From Gemmatimonadota bacterium (lineage in GTDB: Bacteria; Gemmatimonadota; Gemmatimonadetes; Longimicrobiales; Gaopeijiaceae): 64,000 nt of DNA. Both the position numbers and the translations under genes were made by a program. The notes beneath the pieces are model-generated. The model worked only from the letters and a program-made list of their open reading frames with translations. It did no database searches and was not told the origin of the DNA. The stretch covers positions 62,001-126,000 of the forward strand of contig DQPL01000131.1 in the NCBI GenBank assembly GCA_015664885.1. The letters run 5' to 3'. Positions 16,910-25,459 of this stretch are shown here, one piece after another (the stretch's first letter is position 1; each line of letters opens with the position of its first letter).

Positions 16910-17886
16910 TGGGCTACCTCCTCCGCATGGTACGTGATCACGAGGTCGGCCCCTGCCCGTTTCATGCCCAACAGGGACTCCATCACTGCGGCCTGCTCAT
17001 CGAGCCAACCAGCCTGGGCCGCCGCCTTGAGCATGGCATACTCCCCGCTGACGCTGTATGCGACCAGCGGCATGGACGGGAACGAGTCCCGGAGCGAGCG
17101 CACGATGTCGAGGTAGGCGAGCGCGGGTTTGACCATGAGGAAGTCCGCGCCCTGCTCGATGTCCAGCCTCGCTTCGAGCAGAGCCTCTCGCGCGTTGGCG
17201 GGATCCATCTGATGCGAGCGACGATCCCCGAAAGCAGGCGCACCGTCCGCGGCGTCCCGGAACGGCCCGTAGAACGCCGATGCGTACTTCACCGCGTACG
17301 ACATGATGGGAATCTCACCGAAACCCGAGCCGTCGAGCGCCTCCCGGATCGCCGCGACCATGCCGTCCATCATGCCGGATGGGGCCACGATGTCGGCACC
17401 GCTTTCAGCCTGGGACACGGCCACGCGAGCCAACACGTCGAGCGTCGAGCCAACGTCGATGCTGTGGTCGTCCCGCAGAATGCCGCAGTGCCCGTGGTCG
17501 GTGTACTCGCACAGGCACGTGTCGGCGATGACGACCAGGTCGGGGCACTTAGAGCGGATCGAGCGGGTAGCTTGCTGCACGATGCCATCCTCGGCCCAAC
17601 TCCCGCTGCCCGATGCGTCCTTGTCGTTCGGGATCCCGAACAGGATCACAGCACGGATTCCGAGCTCCGCGGCCTGTTCAGCGTAGGCGGCCGACTCCGC
17701 CACCGAGCGCCGAAACACGCCGGGCATGGAGGAGATCTCGGTTACCCCGCCACCCTCCTCGACGAACAGCGGCAGGATCAGGTCCTCGACGTGGAGGCGC
17801 GTCTCACGCACGAGCGCACGCAGCGCGGCTGTACGCCGCAAGCGCTGCGGGTGCTCACTCGTGTGCCGAGGGGAGTCTGGGCTCAT
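16885..17886 (-). CDS. hemB: Porphobilinogen synthase (5-aminolevulinate dehydratase)
   Basis: HemB condenses two 5-aminolevulinate molecules to porphobilinogen. The 333-residue protein has both Schiff-base lysine regions ([15 protein letters not shown] and [13 protein letters not shown]). It also has the cysteine-rich metal site [14 protein letters not shown], which marks a zinc-type rather than a magnesium-only active site. ATG at 17886 overlaps the hemD TGA by four bases, which selects it over a start ten codons upstream. The 3' end overlaps hemQ by 25 bp. A complete, normal-length member. Confidence 0.95.
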   Translation of the reverse strand: MSPDSPRHTSEHPQRLRRTAALRALVRETRLHVEDLILPLFVEEGGGVTEISSMPGVFRRSVAESAAYAEQAAELGIRAVILFGIPNDKDASGSGSWAEDGIVQQATRSIRSKCPDLVVIADTCLCEYTDHGHCGILRDDHSIDVGSTLDVLARVAVSQAESGADIVAPSGMMDGMVAAIREALDGSGFGEIPIMSYAVKYASAFYGPFRDAADGAPAFGDRRSHQMDPANAREALLEARLDIEQGADFLMVKPALAYLDIVRSLRDSFPSMPLVAYSVSGEYAMLKAAAQAGWLDEQAAVMESLLGMKRAGADLVITYHAEEVAQWLQKTTP

Positions 17887-18671
17887 GGTGCGGTCGATGA
17901 TGTGCGAGGGGCCCAACCTTCGTAGGTATTCAGTGCCTCCACCAGCCCCTGCGCACTCGATTCCCTCGCCTCGATGTCTACGCGTACAGAGAGCGATCGG
18001 GCGGCTTCGCTCGTGACGGGGCCGACCGTCGCGACAACAGCCTGTTCCATGACCCGTGCGCCCGCCACGCCGAGCCCCTCTACCAGCCCTCGAACCGTCG
18101 AAGGGCTAGTGAAAGTGATCGCGTCGACGCCATCGTCCAGAGCTTCGAGACTAGCCGCATCAAGCGCCTGTGTCGTGGTTCGATAGGCAACGACCGCGTC
18201 GACTCCAGCGCCCCTGTCCCGCAGCAAGCCACGCAGCTTGTCGTCGGCCAGCCCGGAGCGCGGCAGCAAGATCCGGAGTCCGTCCACATCGCCCAAAGAC
18301 TCCGGGATCTCCTCACCTCGATGCTCGCTGGGCATCGCAGTCACAGTCAGCCCGGCGTCGGTCAATACCGCTCGTGTCGCCGGCCCCACCGCAGCCAGTC
18401 GCAGGGTGGCTACCCCCCCCAGGTCCAGCCCCAGCGTCGCGGTTCGCTGCAACACCGAGCGAGCGCCGTTTGCGCTGGTGAACACCAGCCAGTCGTACTC
18501 GGCGACGGAACGCAAAGCGCCGTCGAGGGCCTCGAAGCTGGACGGTGGCCCAATCGCGATCATGGGTACGAGGACGGGCAGCGCACCCGCCGCCTCCAGC
18601 AGACCGCACAGCTCGGCGGACTGTGCTCTGCTTCTCGTCACCACGACCCGACGCGCTTCGAGCGCATTCAT
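17883..18671 (-). CDS. hemD: Uroporphyrinogen III synthase
   Basis: HemD cyclises hydroxymethylbilane with inversion of ring D. The family is weakly conserved. The 262-residue protein shows the two-domain pattern: the N-terminal strand [19 protein letters not shown], the TSANGARSV motif of domain 2, and a central [15 protein letters not shown] repeat near the hinge. The call is strengthened by position: overlaps of four bases with hemC upstream and hemB downstream. Length is typical. Confidence 0.9.
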   Translation of the reverse strand: MNALEARRVVVTRSRAQSAELCGLLEAAGALPVLVPMIAIGPPSSFEALDGALRSVAEYDWLVFTSANGARSVLQRTATLGLDLGGVATLRLAAVGPATRAVLTDAGLTVTAMPSEHRGEEIPESLGDVDGLRILLPRSGLADDKLRGLLRDRGAGVDAVVAYRTTTQALDAASLEALDDGVDAITFTSPSTVRGLVEGLGVAGARVMEQAVVATVGPVTSEAARSLSVRVDIEARESSAQGLVEALNTYEGWAPRTSSTAP

Positions 18672-19585
18672 GCGAGCAGCTCCCGAGCGCCCAGGCTAAT
18701 CGCCTGTTCCGCCAATGCCCGTCCCAACTCGAGCGGGTCCTCACCGCTCGCCGAGATGCGAATGCTCTCGCCCCCGTTCAGGGCCCCCACAAAGCCGTGC
18801 AGCTCGAGCGGCGCTCCGTCGATGTGCCGAGCCAGAGCGCCAACCGGCAGCGAGCAGCCGCCTCCCAGCGCGGACAAGAAGGCCCGCTCGGCGTCCACCT
18901 CGGAGCGCACAGCCGGCTCATCGATCAGAGCGAGCAGTGCTCGTGCCTCGTGGTCGTGCTCCCGACACTGGACCGCGAGTGCACCCTGGCCGGGGGCGGG
19001 CACGAACGTCTCGATGGACAGAAGCTCCTTGATGTGCTCCACTCGGCCCAACCGGTTCAGTCCGGCGGCGGCGAGCACGACCGCGTCGAGTGGGCCTTTG
19101 ACCGCCTTCGCGATGCGCGTCTCCACGTTGCCGCGCACGGGCTCGACCAGGAGGTCGTTTCTGAACGCCAGGACCTGCGCGCGCCGTCGAGGGCTCGAGG
19201 TTCCGATCTTCGCCCCGCTCGGCAAGGAAGCTAGCCCGCCCTCCAGCGTAGATACCAAGGCGTCGCGCGGATCGTCCCGGCTCAGGACGGCGGCGGTCAC
19301 GATGCCGGTGTTGTCCTTGATGGGGAGATCCTTCAGCGAGTGCACGGCGACCCCGACTCGGCCGTCGAGCAGCGCCCGGTCGATCTCGGACGAGAACGCC
19401 GCGCCGCCCAGATCCGACAGCACAGCATCCACCTCGCGATCTCCGAGCGTGGAGAGCGGCACGGCGCGAACTGCGAGGCTCGGGGAAACCTCCATCAGGC
19501 GTCTGCAGACGTGATCGGTCTGCCAAAGAGCCAGCGCAGACGAACGCGTTCCGAGTAGGAGTGCCCCTCGGAAGGCCGTTGGCAT
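18668..19585 (-). CDS. hemC: Hydroxymethylbilane synthase (porphobilinogen deaminase)
   Basis: HemC polymerises four porphobilinogen units to hydroxymethylbilane on a covalent dipyrromethane cofactor. The 305-residue protein contains LLGTRSSALALWQT at the start, the HSLKDLP loop with its catalytic Asp region, the arginine cluster TSSPRRRAQ, VRGNVETRI, and the cofactor-attachment cysteine in GGGCSLPVGA (C244). Nine bases separate it from hemA upstream, and it overlaps hemD downstream. A full, typical enzyme. Confidence 0.95.
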   Translation of the reverse strand: MPTAFRGALLLGTRSSALALWQTDHVCRRLMEVSPSLAVRAVPLSTLGDREVDAVLSDLGGAAFSSEIDRALLDGRVGVAVHSLKDLPIKDNTGIVTAAVLSRDDPRDALVSTLEGGLASLPSGAKIGTSSPRRRAQVLAFRNDLLVEPVRGNVETRIAKAVKGPLDAVVLAAAGLNRLGRVEHIKELLSIETFVPAPGQGALAVQCREHDHEARALLALIDEPAVRSEVDAERAFLSALGGGCSLPVGALARHIDGAPLELHGFVGALNGGESIRISASGEDPLELGRALAEQAISLGARELLA

Positions 19586-19594
19586 GTCGGCCTT

Positions 19595-21004
19595 CTACTT
19601 CTCTTCGTCGAGAGCGAAGAGCTGTCGCACAACCTTGGAATACTCGTGGAAGTGACCGTCGGCAGATGCCGATCGCAGGCGCAGCGACGGTTCGTGCAGG
19701 AGCTTGCGCACCAGCGCGCCGCTGAAGTGCTCGATGCGGCTCCGGGTTTCGGGGTCGATGCCCTCGAATTCGCCGAACAGTCGCTCGATCTCAATCTCGC
19801 GTAACCCCTCGGCCCGCTGCCAGAACGCAGCGAGCACGGGCTGCACGCGCCTGATGGCCCGAGCCTGATCGTACTGAGCCACCTCCTGCTCCACGATGAC
19901 CTCAGCCAGTCCGACGTCTCGGCGCCGTCCCTCAAGGTTGGCGTCACTCACCACGCGAAGGTCGCTGAGCCCGAAAAGTCGCACGCCTTCGAGCTCGCCT
20001 ACCGCTGGCTCGACATCGCGTGGAACGGCCAGGTCGACGATGATGAGCGGCCGGTCCGGCGCACGTCCTCGTGTGGCCTGCGCCACGAGGTCGAGCGTCA
20101 AGATCGGCTCCAGCGAGCCCGTGGTGGCGAAAACCACGTCGCTGTCCTGCAGCAGCGAGGAGAGCTCTCCCAACTGGGCCGCGTAGCCGCCGAAGTCCTC
20201 GGCCAAGGCACCCCCGCGCTCGGTGCCACGGTTCGCGACCGTCAGCACGGCACCGCCGGCCTTCTCGATCGAAGCGCACGCTAGGCGTCCGACTTTGCCG
20301 GCGCCGACGACCAGCACGTTCTTGCCGTCCAGCGACTCCAGTTCGCGCTCGGCGAGCTCGATGGCCACGGAGCTGAGGCTGATGCGTCCCCGACCGATTC
20401 CGGTCTCTTTTCGTGCGCGTCTACTCGCGCGTCGAGCGGCCTCGGCCATGGCGATCAGCGCGACGTTCCAGCCTTCGGTATTGACCGTGCGCGCGAACCC
20501 ACGCGACACTTGACCCGCGATCTCGTGCTCCCCGATCGCGAGCGAGTCGAGTCCGGCGGCGACCCTGCACAGATGCCGCACCGCGTCTGAACCGCGAAGC
20601 ACGTAGACCAGCTGTTCCGAGTCCAGGTCCACCGAGCTCCCGGCCTTCTGGAATATCTCAGAGCGGACCGCGTGAATCATCTCGTCGATCGTGTCGGTCT
20701 CGACCGCCAGGTAGAACTCCACGCGATTGCAGGTGCTCACCACCGCCATGTGGGACGGCCTGAGGCAGACCGCGCCATCCTCCGCATGGGCGTCGGAGCC
20801 TCCCATCGCCTGCTGCACGATGGTCACGGCGGCCTCCAGGAACTCCATTGACGCGACCCGTAGGCTCGTGCCCACGCACAACTCGGTGAGCGCCGGCTCG
20901 ACGTCGTCACGGTGCGGGGTGAGGCCGTGGGGCGCTTCCGCTACACCCGATCGCGGATCGGTGCCCACCGACTCATCCCCAGCCGACCGTGTGCGTTCGC
21001 TCAT
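19595..21004 (-). CDS. hemA: Glutamyl-tRNA reductase
   Basis: HemA reduces glutamyl-tRNA to glutamate-1-semialdehyde with NADPH, the committed step of the C5 pathway. The 469-residue protein has the nucleophilic cysteine in VVSTCNRVEFYL (C92), the AAGLDSLAIGEHEIAGQV block, the NADPH-binding LVVGAGKVGRLA and a C-terminal dimerisation helix. Two things are odd. A polar extension of about 40 residues precedes the catalytic domain, and the usual GLxHxTAPxxxRE motif is degenerate here (VGTSLRVASMEFLE, lacking the His). The ATG overlaps the hemH TGA by four bases, which supports the long start. HemA is commonly feedback-controlled through its N-terminus, so the extension could be regulatory; that is inference. 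Confidence 0.93.
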   Translation of the reverse strand: MSERTRSAGDESVGTDPRSGVAEAPHGLTPHRDDVEPALTELCVGTSLRVASMEFLEAAVTIVQQAMGGSDAHAEDGAVCLRPSHMAVVSTCNRVEFYLAVETDTIDEMIHAVRSEIFQKAGSSVDLDSEQLVYVLRGSDAVRHLCRVAAGLDSLAIGEHEIAGQVSRGFARTVNTEGWNVALIAMAEAARRASRRARKETGIGRGRISLSSVAIELAERELESLDGKNVLVVGAGKVGRLACASIEKAGGAVLTVANRGTERGGALAEDFGGYAAQLGELSSLLQDSDVVFATTGSLEPILTLDLVAQATRGRAPDRPLIIVDLAVPRDVEPAVGELEGVRLFGLSDLRVVSDANLEGRRRDVGLAEVIVEQEVAQYDQARAIRRVQPVLAAFWQRAEGLREIEIERLFGEFEGIDPETRSRIEHFSGALVRKLLHEPSLRLRSASADGHFHEYSKVVRQLFALDEEK

Positions 21005-21999
21005 GACGAGGCGCCCACGTGCGCCAACGGGGCACCAGCGCTCGCGTTCAGCGCGTCGATTACGAGATCGGCCAGCACGGCGCCCATGTCCGGATGATCG
21101 TGAGGGGTCGCCACGCGGTGGAATCCCATGCCCAGCTGCTCAACCAATTCGCGCAGCTCGAGGTCGAGCTCATCCAGAGTCTCCGACTGCTCGTGGACGA
21201 AGCTCACCGGGACGACCACCACGTCATCGGCTTCAAGCGTCGGCATCAAGTCTTGGTTCGAGGGCTCGGTCCATTCCACTTTGGTCCGGTTCGTATGGTT
21301 CTGGTATCCGAGCTCGTACCGATCCACTGCAACGGCATCCGCGATCAATCGGCACGACTCCTCCACATGCTCCTGGTACTGGCTCCCCTCCTCCAAATAG
21401 GAGATCGGAGTGCCATGCGCCGAGAAGTATAAGCACACATCAGGGTCCTGCGCGTCGAGCCCACGCTCGGTCATTACCCTCCGGATGCCGTCGGCTCGCA
21501 GCTCCACGTATTTCGCATTGCGGTGCCAACCCCCTATGAACGCCGTCTCCACGGTCCACGACAGCTCGCGGAGCTGCTCGCACACGGTGTCCAGCGCGGC
21601 CACCGTGGTGGTCGGCCCGCTGACGGGGTACAAAGGAAGCGCTACCAGTTGATCGACTCCGCTCTCGCGACAGCGTTGCAAAGCGTCCGAGATGGTCGGG
21701 GTCGTGAACTGGGTTCCGACGAAGACGCGCGCCCGGTGCCCTCGTGCCTCCAGCGCTACCTCGAGGGCCTCCCCGTGCGCATGCGCATGTGCGTTCATCG
21801 GGGAGCCGCCGATCTTCTGGTACGCCTCCATGAGTCCGGGTGCGCGGGCCTCGGCGAGTTGCCGCGCCCGTTCTGCGCCGGAACCGGGCTCCAGCCTGCG
21901 GTTCGCGAGGAAAATGCGCTCCAAGAAGTCAATCACCAACGCGGGGTCCGACCCCTCAGGCTCGCCAAACGCGAGCAGGACGACGCCGAGACGGCTCAC
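21001..21999 (-). CDS. hemH: Ferrochelatase (coproporphyrin ferrochelatase type by context)
   Basis: This 332-residue chelatase inserts Fe2+ into the porphyrin. Visible features are LGVVLLAFGEP at the start, the catalytic His in YFSAHGTPISYLE (H195), and the acidic metal-side segment FVHEQSETLDELDLE (E273). GGSPMNAHAHAH is the porphyrin-side loop. No membrane anchor or 2Fe-2S cysteine cluster is present. Because hemQ is in the same operon, the substrate is probably coproporphyrin III (CpfC) rather than protoporphyrin. The GTG start is the first haem-gene start of the operon, so the promoter should lie between 22000 and 22300. A possible 44-codon ORF precedes it by 15 bp. Confidence 0.93.
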   Translation of the reverse strand: MSRLGVVLLAFGEPEGSDPALVIDFLERIFLANRRLEPGSGAERARQLAEARAPGLMEAYQKIGGSPMNAHAHAHGEALEVALEARGHRARVFVGTQFTTPTISDALQRCRESGVDQLVALPLYPVSGPTTTVAALDTVCEQLRELSWTVETAFIGGWHRNAKYVELRADGIRRVMTERGLDAQDPDVCLYFSAHGTPISYLEEGSQYQEHVEESCRLIADAVAVDRYELGYQNHTNRTKVEWTEPSNQDLMPTLEADDVVVVPVSFVHEQSETLDELDLELRELVEQLGMGFHRVATPHDHPDMGAVLADLVIDALNASAGAPLAHVGASS

Positions 22000-22014
22000 C
22001 TGGCGGCCCGCCTG

Positions 22015-22149
22015 TCAGGGCATGGCCTCTTCACAGTGTGGAGCGAAGCGCAAATCGGGAGCGACATTTTCCTTGTATCGGTCGAACGCGGGGGACGTGG
22101 GCTGATCATGGGCGAGAAACAGGGTAGGCCCACCGCCGGACGGGGACAA
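22015..22149 (-). CDS. Possible 44-residue small protein at the head of the haem operon
   Basis: Reading from a TTG at 22149, the frame gives LSPSGGGPTLFLAHDQPTSP, then AFDRYKENVAPDLRFAPHCEEAMP before a TGA. The composition looks protein-like, rich in charged residues and without the arginine bias of shadow frames here. It ends 15 bp before the hemH GTG, with an AGGTAG sequence about 8 nt before the TTG. A TAG two codons upstream of the TTG closes the frame, so no longer version exists. The single His and Cys could suggest haem or metal sensing, but that is speculation. No family recognised; it may be spurious. Confidence 0.35.
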   Translation of the reverse strand: MSPSGGGPTLFLAHDQPTSPAFDRYKENVAPDLRFAPHCEEAMP

Positions 22150-22309
22150 TTCGTAGTTCTACCTATGCCCTGATCCGCAGAGGACCGCAGAGCATTCTTA
22201 AGGTCCTTTCAAGCCGCGCGCAGAAGTGCCGAAACTAACAGGTAGTGGCCAAGCACCGGCCAAAGTACAACGCGGAGTTGCATCCGTGAGACGGGGGTCA
22301 ATAGCATCC

Positions 22310-22762
22310 ATGCCTAGCGAAGAAACAGCCTCACGTCCGGTCCTGTTGGCCGTAGACGACAATCCCTCCGTGCTCTCGTTCGTCGAGGGAGTCCTTTCGA
22401 CGCTTTCCCAAAAGCCGGAGATCATAACGGCCGCCAACGGTGAGGAGGCACTGCGTCGTGCCGAGGAAGCAAGCCCTGATGTCATCGTCATGGACGGGGA
22501 CATGCCCGTCATAGACGGGCTGACAGCGATCCGTCAGCTCAAGGCGAATGCAAACGCGATGGACATCCCGATCGTAATGCTGACCGCCGGAACAGGAGAG
22601 GTCGACGAGCTGCGGCAGCCGCTCAAGGCCGGCGCCATGGATTTCGTCAAAAAGCCTGTCGGCCCGATCCAGCTCCTGGCGCGAGTCGACAGCGCGCTGC
22701 GCATCAGTCTGGCGACGCGCGCGAGGCGCACGTCGAAGGACGTTGGCGTAATCACCGCGTAG
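22310..22762 (+). CDS. Stand-alone response-regulator receiver protein (CheY-like)
   Basis: The 150-residue protein is a single receiver domain: acidic pair in LLAVDDNPSVLSF, phosphoacceptor Asp within VIVMDGDMPVIDG, Thr in IVMLTAGTG and the invariant Lys in DFVKKPVG. After the domain come only about 25 residues, basic and without an output fold. It therefore signals by protein-protein contact or as a phosphate shuttle. It is transcribed away from the haem operon across about 160-310 bp, with no kinase nearby. ATG 22310 was chosen because the receiver begins a few residues later; a GTG at 22286 is an alternative, and neither has a strong ribosome-binding site. Confidence 0.85.
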   Translation: MPSEETASRPVLLAVDDNPSVLSFVEGVLSTLSQKPEIITAANGEEALRRAEEASPDVIVMDGDMPVIDGLTAIRQLKANANAMDIPIVMLTAGTGEVDELRQPLKAGAMDFVKKPVGPIQLLARVDSALRISLATRARRTSKDVGVITA

Positions 22763-22859
22763 GCGCGGTACACGCGAGTCTGATGCCCGCGTGGCGTGCG
22801 ACGCGCATCGACACCCCATCAAGGGGGTGCTGAAAGCCGAGTAGCGCCGAGAACAGAGG

Positions 22860-23390
22860 CTAGTTGCCGCCCTCTTCGGTATTGGCCGCCACGTAGGCAG
22901 CCGCGAACTCCGCGATCTTGCCGTCGATTGCGGCCGCGAGCGCGTCGGCCGCGTCTTCGGCGCTCGCGACGCCGATCTCGGTGGCGTACCAGGTGACCGC
23001 TTCAGGCAGCGTGACCTGAGTATCCCGGATCATCTGCGCGGACTGTTGAACGCGCACCGACACGCCATAAGCGAGTGTGCCCGCGGTCCCGTTGCCGGCG
23101 CCTACCGCGCACTCGACGGTGATGCGCACCTCCGGCAGTCCTGCATTCTCGAGCATCTGCTGCTCGGTGAGCACATCGACGTCGGCCTCGATGAGCTTCA
23201 CAGCGGACTCGGCCAACAGCGACGAGCCCGTGACGCCGGCGCTCTCACACGCCGCGTCCGCCTCGGCGCGTACGAACACGCCGCCGAGGCCCTGCAAGGT
23301 GTAGCGGTTCCAATCCGTGTCCTGAGCTTCGAGGCCCACGGGGACGAGAAGAACCGTCAGCGCGGCAAGCGCGGACAGGTGCCGTTTCAT
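22860..23390 (-). CDS. Secreted protein of unknown function
   Basis: A 176-residue product with a strong signal peptide (HLSALAALTVLLVPVGLEAQ) and GGAG 8 nt before its ATG. The mature part is acidic and alanine-rich, with strand-helix alternation: LQGLGGVFVRAEADAACE, ESAVKLIEADVDVLTEQQML, EVRITVECAVG, LAYGVSVRVQQSAQMI. The final third is one long Ala/Glu-rich helix. Two cysteines could form a disulfide. The pattern of a periplasmic strand pair between helices recalls small DUF-type periplasmic proteins, but I do not recognise a named family. It is 28 bp downstream of the ankyrin gene and probably co-transcribed with it. Confidence 0.7.
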   Translation of the reverse strand: MKRHLSALAALTVLLVPVGLEAQDTDWNRYTLQGLGGVFVRAEADAACESAGVTGSSLLAESAVKLIEADVDVLTEQQMLENAGLPEVRITVECAVGAGNGTAGTLAYGVSVRVQQSAQMIRDTQVTLPEAVTWYATEIGVASAEDAADALAAAIDGKIAEFAAAYVAANTEEGGN

Positions 23391-23418
23391 GTTCGCTCCA
23401 GTCGCGTCGAGAAAGGGC

Positions 23419-25434
23419 TCAGTTGCCCCTGCCTTCTCCGCACGACCTGCATTGGTGGTTGTTCTTCGAGCCGAGCTTTTCCAGCAGCGCCACAGTCGCA
23501 GGGTGCGGCTGGGCGCGCTGCTCCGGGCTGTTCGCCATGTCGGCGGTGGTCTGACCGCGCCTGCTGATCAAAGTGACGTCGGCTCCCTGGCCGACCAGGT
23601 ACCGAACCGTCTCGCTGTCGCCACGCGCGGCGGAGTGGTGCAGCACGGTGAAACCGTCCTGGTCGCGCAGGTTGGGATTGACACCCAGCTCCTCGATGAA
23701 GTACTTCATCGACGGCAACCACCCGTCGGGCACGCTGCGGTGCTGCTGCGCCACGCGTGACGTGCCGAAGCCGACACCCGCCGCCGCGTGCATGGGGTGG
23801 ATGCCGTGCCCACCCACCGGTACCGGCGGCAGGCCCGACGGATCGAGCGGCTCCGGCTCGTCGTTCACCGGGTTGTTCGGAATGTCGGGATCACGGTTGA
23901 AGCGCCGGCGCGCGGGAAGCTTGATCGTCCAGATGTCGGGGTCGGCGCCGTGGGCCACGAGCAGCTTCATTGCGGTCACGTCGGCGGCGTAAGCGGCGCG
24001 CCAAAACGGCGTCGCGCCGGTGAAGTCCACGCCCATGCGCCCCGCGTTGTACGCGGCGTACCAGATATGCGTCGACGTGCGTTGGTTCGGATCGGCACCC
24101 GCCTCGAGCAAAGACCGAGTGAGGTCCATGTACGAAGTGGACTGCCGCCGAAACGCACCCGGCTGCGGATACCAGGTGCGCAGCGACCACTCGATGTTGA
24201 GCGTCGCGAAGAGCGGACCCGCGCCATCGTCGCTGACCAGGTTCGGATCAGCGCCCTGTTCCACGAACTCGGTGGCCAAGTCGTAGTGGCCGTTGATCAC
24301 GGCTACCAGAAGCGGGCTCGACTCGTCACCCCCGGTGACCTGATCGATGTCCGCGCCCGACGCGACCAAAAGTCGGGCGGCATCGCGGTGGCCCTCACGC
24401 GCCGCGTAGTGCAGCGCGGTGAAGCCGCCTTGTTTGCCGATCTGCTGAGTGGAGGACAGCGCTTTGATCGGCGGCTCACCTGGCTCTTCCGGCTTCGCGG
24501 TGTCCGAGTCGGCTGACCCGTCCGCGTGCGGCTTCGGGGCTGACCCGTCCGCTGGCTCGTCCGCGTGGGGCTTCTCGGATGGCGTGTCCGCGTGAGGCTT
24601 CTCGTCCGGATCGGCCGCGGCGTCGGGCTCGGGCTTCTCGTCCGGATCGGCTGTCTCGGCCGGGTCGGGCTTCGCATCCGGGTCAGGCGTGGTCGCGGCC
24701 GGTTTGGCGGCTCTACCGGCGGCGGCCTGTGGCGGCGCTCCACCCCCACGTCGGGCTTCGGGGCGCTGATCGGGCGGCAGCCCGGCGTTGATCACGGCGG
24801 TGCGGCGCGCGCGGTCCTTGCTATTAGCCTCCGAGATCTGCTCGTAGTCCTTGATGTCCGTCGCCGCGGACATGTCCGCGCCGGCGTCGATGAGCGCCTG
24901 CATGGCGGCGGTCGAGTTGCTGACGGCGGCGAACATCAGAGGCGTGCGGCTGGAGTGGGTATCGCGTGAGTCGACGTCCGCGCCGTGCTCAACGAGCGCG
25001 CCGATAGTCCCGGCCGAGTTGGCCTGAGCTGCGAAGTGAAGCGCGCTGACTCCCGTATTGGTGAAGCCGTTCGCATTGGCTCCGCCTTCGAGCAGCGCGC
25101 GCACTACGTCACCGTGACCGCTCCGGCTGGCCAAGTGCAGCGGCGTATAACCACCGAGTCGCGTGGTCGGCTTCACGGTCGCACCGGCGTACAGCAGCAC
25201 CTCGACGATCTGTACATCGTCGTTCATCGCGGCCCAGTGCAGCGCTGTGGTACCGTCCGCTTGCGCTCCGTTGGCGTCTGCGCCGTCGCGCAGAAGCGTG
25301 CGCACGGCCTCGAGATCGCCGCGCTGCGCGGCGTCCGCAACAGGCGAATCGGCCGGAGTGGCAGCCACGAGCAGCAAGCTCAAGGCTACGATCGACCCCA
25401 TGTGGAAACTGGCCTTCATTCGTGCAGCCGACAT
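23419..25434 (-). CDS. Secreted ankyrin-repeat protein with a long charged linker
   Basis: The 671-residue protein has a signal peptide (MGSIVALSLLLVAATPADS) and two blocks of ankyrin repeats. Block 1 (about residues 30-205) has at least five repeats of the form DGTTALHWAAMNDDVQIVEV and GYTPLHLASRSGHGDVVRAL. Block 2 (about 335-660) has further, looser repeats, including QDGFTVLHHSAARGDSETVR. Between them (about 225-330) is a low-complexity linker of DPDEKP and KPHAD units rich in Pro, Asp, Lys and Glu. The gene follows the DUF1592/DUF1552 pair with a 25-bp gap. A periplasmic or surface scaffold for the upstream proteins is inferred. GGGAG before the ATG at 25434 supports the start. Confidence 0.85.
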   Translation of the reverse strand: MSAARMKASFHMGSIVALSLLLVAATPADSPVADAAQRGDLEAVRTLLRDGADANGAQADGTTALHWAAMNDDVQIVEVLLYAGATVKPTTRLGGYTPLHLASRSGHGDVVRALLEGGANANGFTNTGVSALHFAAQANSAGTIGALVEHGADVDSRDTHSSRTPLMFAAVSNSTAAMQALIDAGADMSAATDIKDYEQISEANSKDRARRTAVINAGLPPDQRPEARRGGGAPPQAAAGRAAKPAATTPDPDAKPDPAETADPDEKPEPDAAADPDEKPHADTPSEKPHADEPADGSAPKPHADGSADSDTAKPEEPGEPPIKALSSTQQIGKQGGFTALHYAAREGHRDAARLLVASGADIDQVTGGDESSPLLVAVINGHYDLATEFVEQGADPNLVSDDGAGPLFATLNIEWSLRTWYPQPGAFRRQSTSYMDLTRSLLEAGADPNQRTSTHIWYAAYNAGRMGVDFTGATPFWRAAYAADVTAMKLLVAHGADPDIWTIKLPARRRFNRDPDIPNNPVNDEPEPLDPSGLPPVPVGGHGIHPMHAAAGVGFGTSRVAQQHRSVPDGWLPSMKYFIEELGVNPNLRDQDGFTVLHHSAARGDSETVRYLVGQGADVTLISRRGQTTADMANSPEQRAQPHPATVALLEKLGSKNNHQCRSCGEGRGN

Positions 25435-25459
25435 TTCGTGCTCCCGCGCGAGGCCCTAC

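Noticed and set aside
22812-22829. CACCCC/GGGGTG hairpin after the receiver gene as a terminator
   Set aside because: Six base pairs only and no T tract; it may stall weakly but cannot be called.
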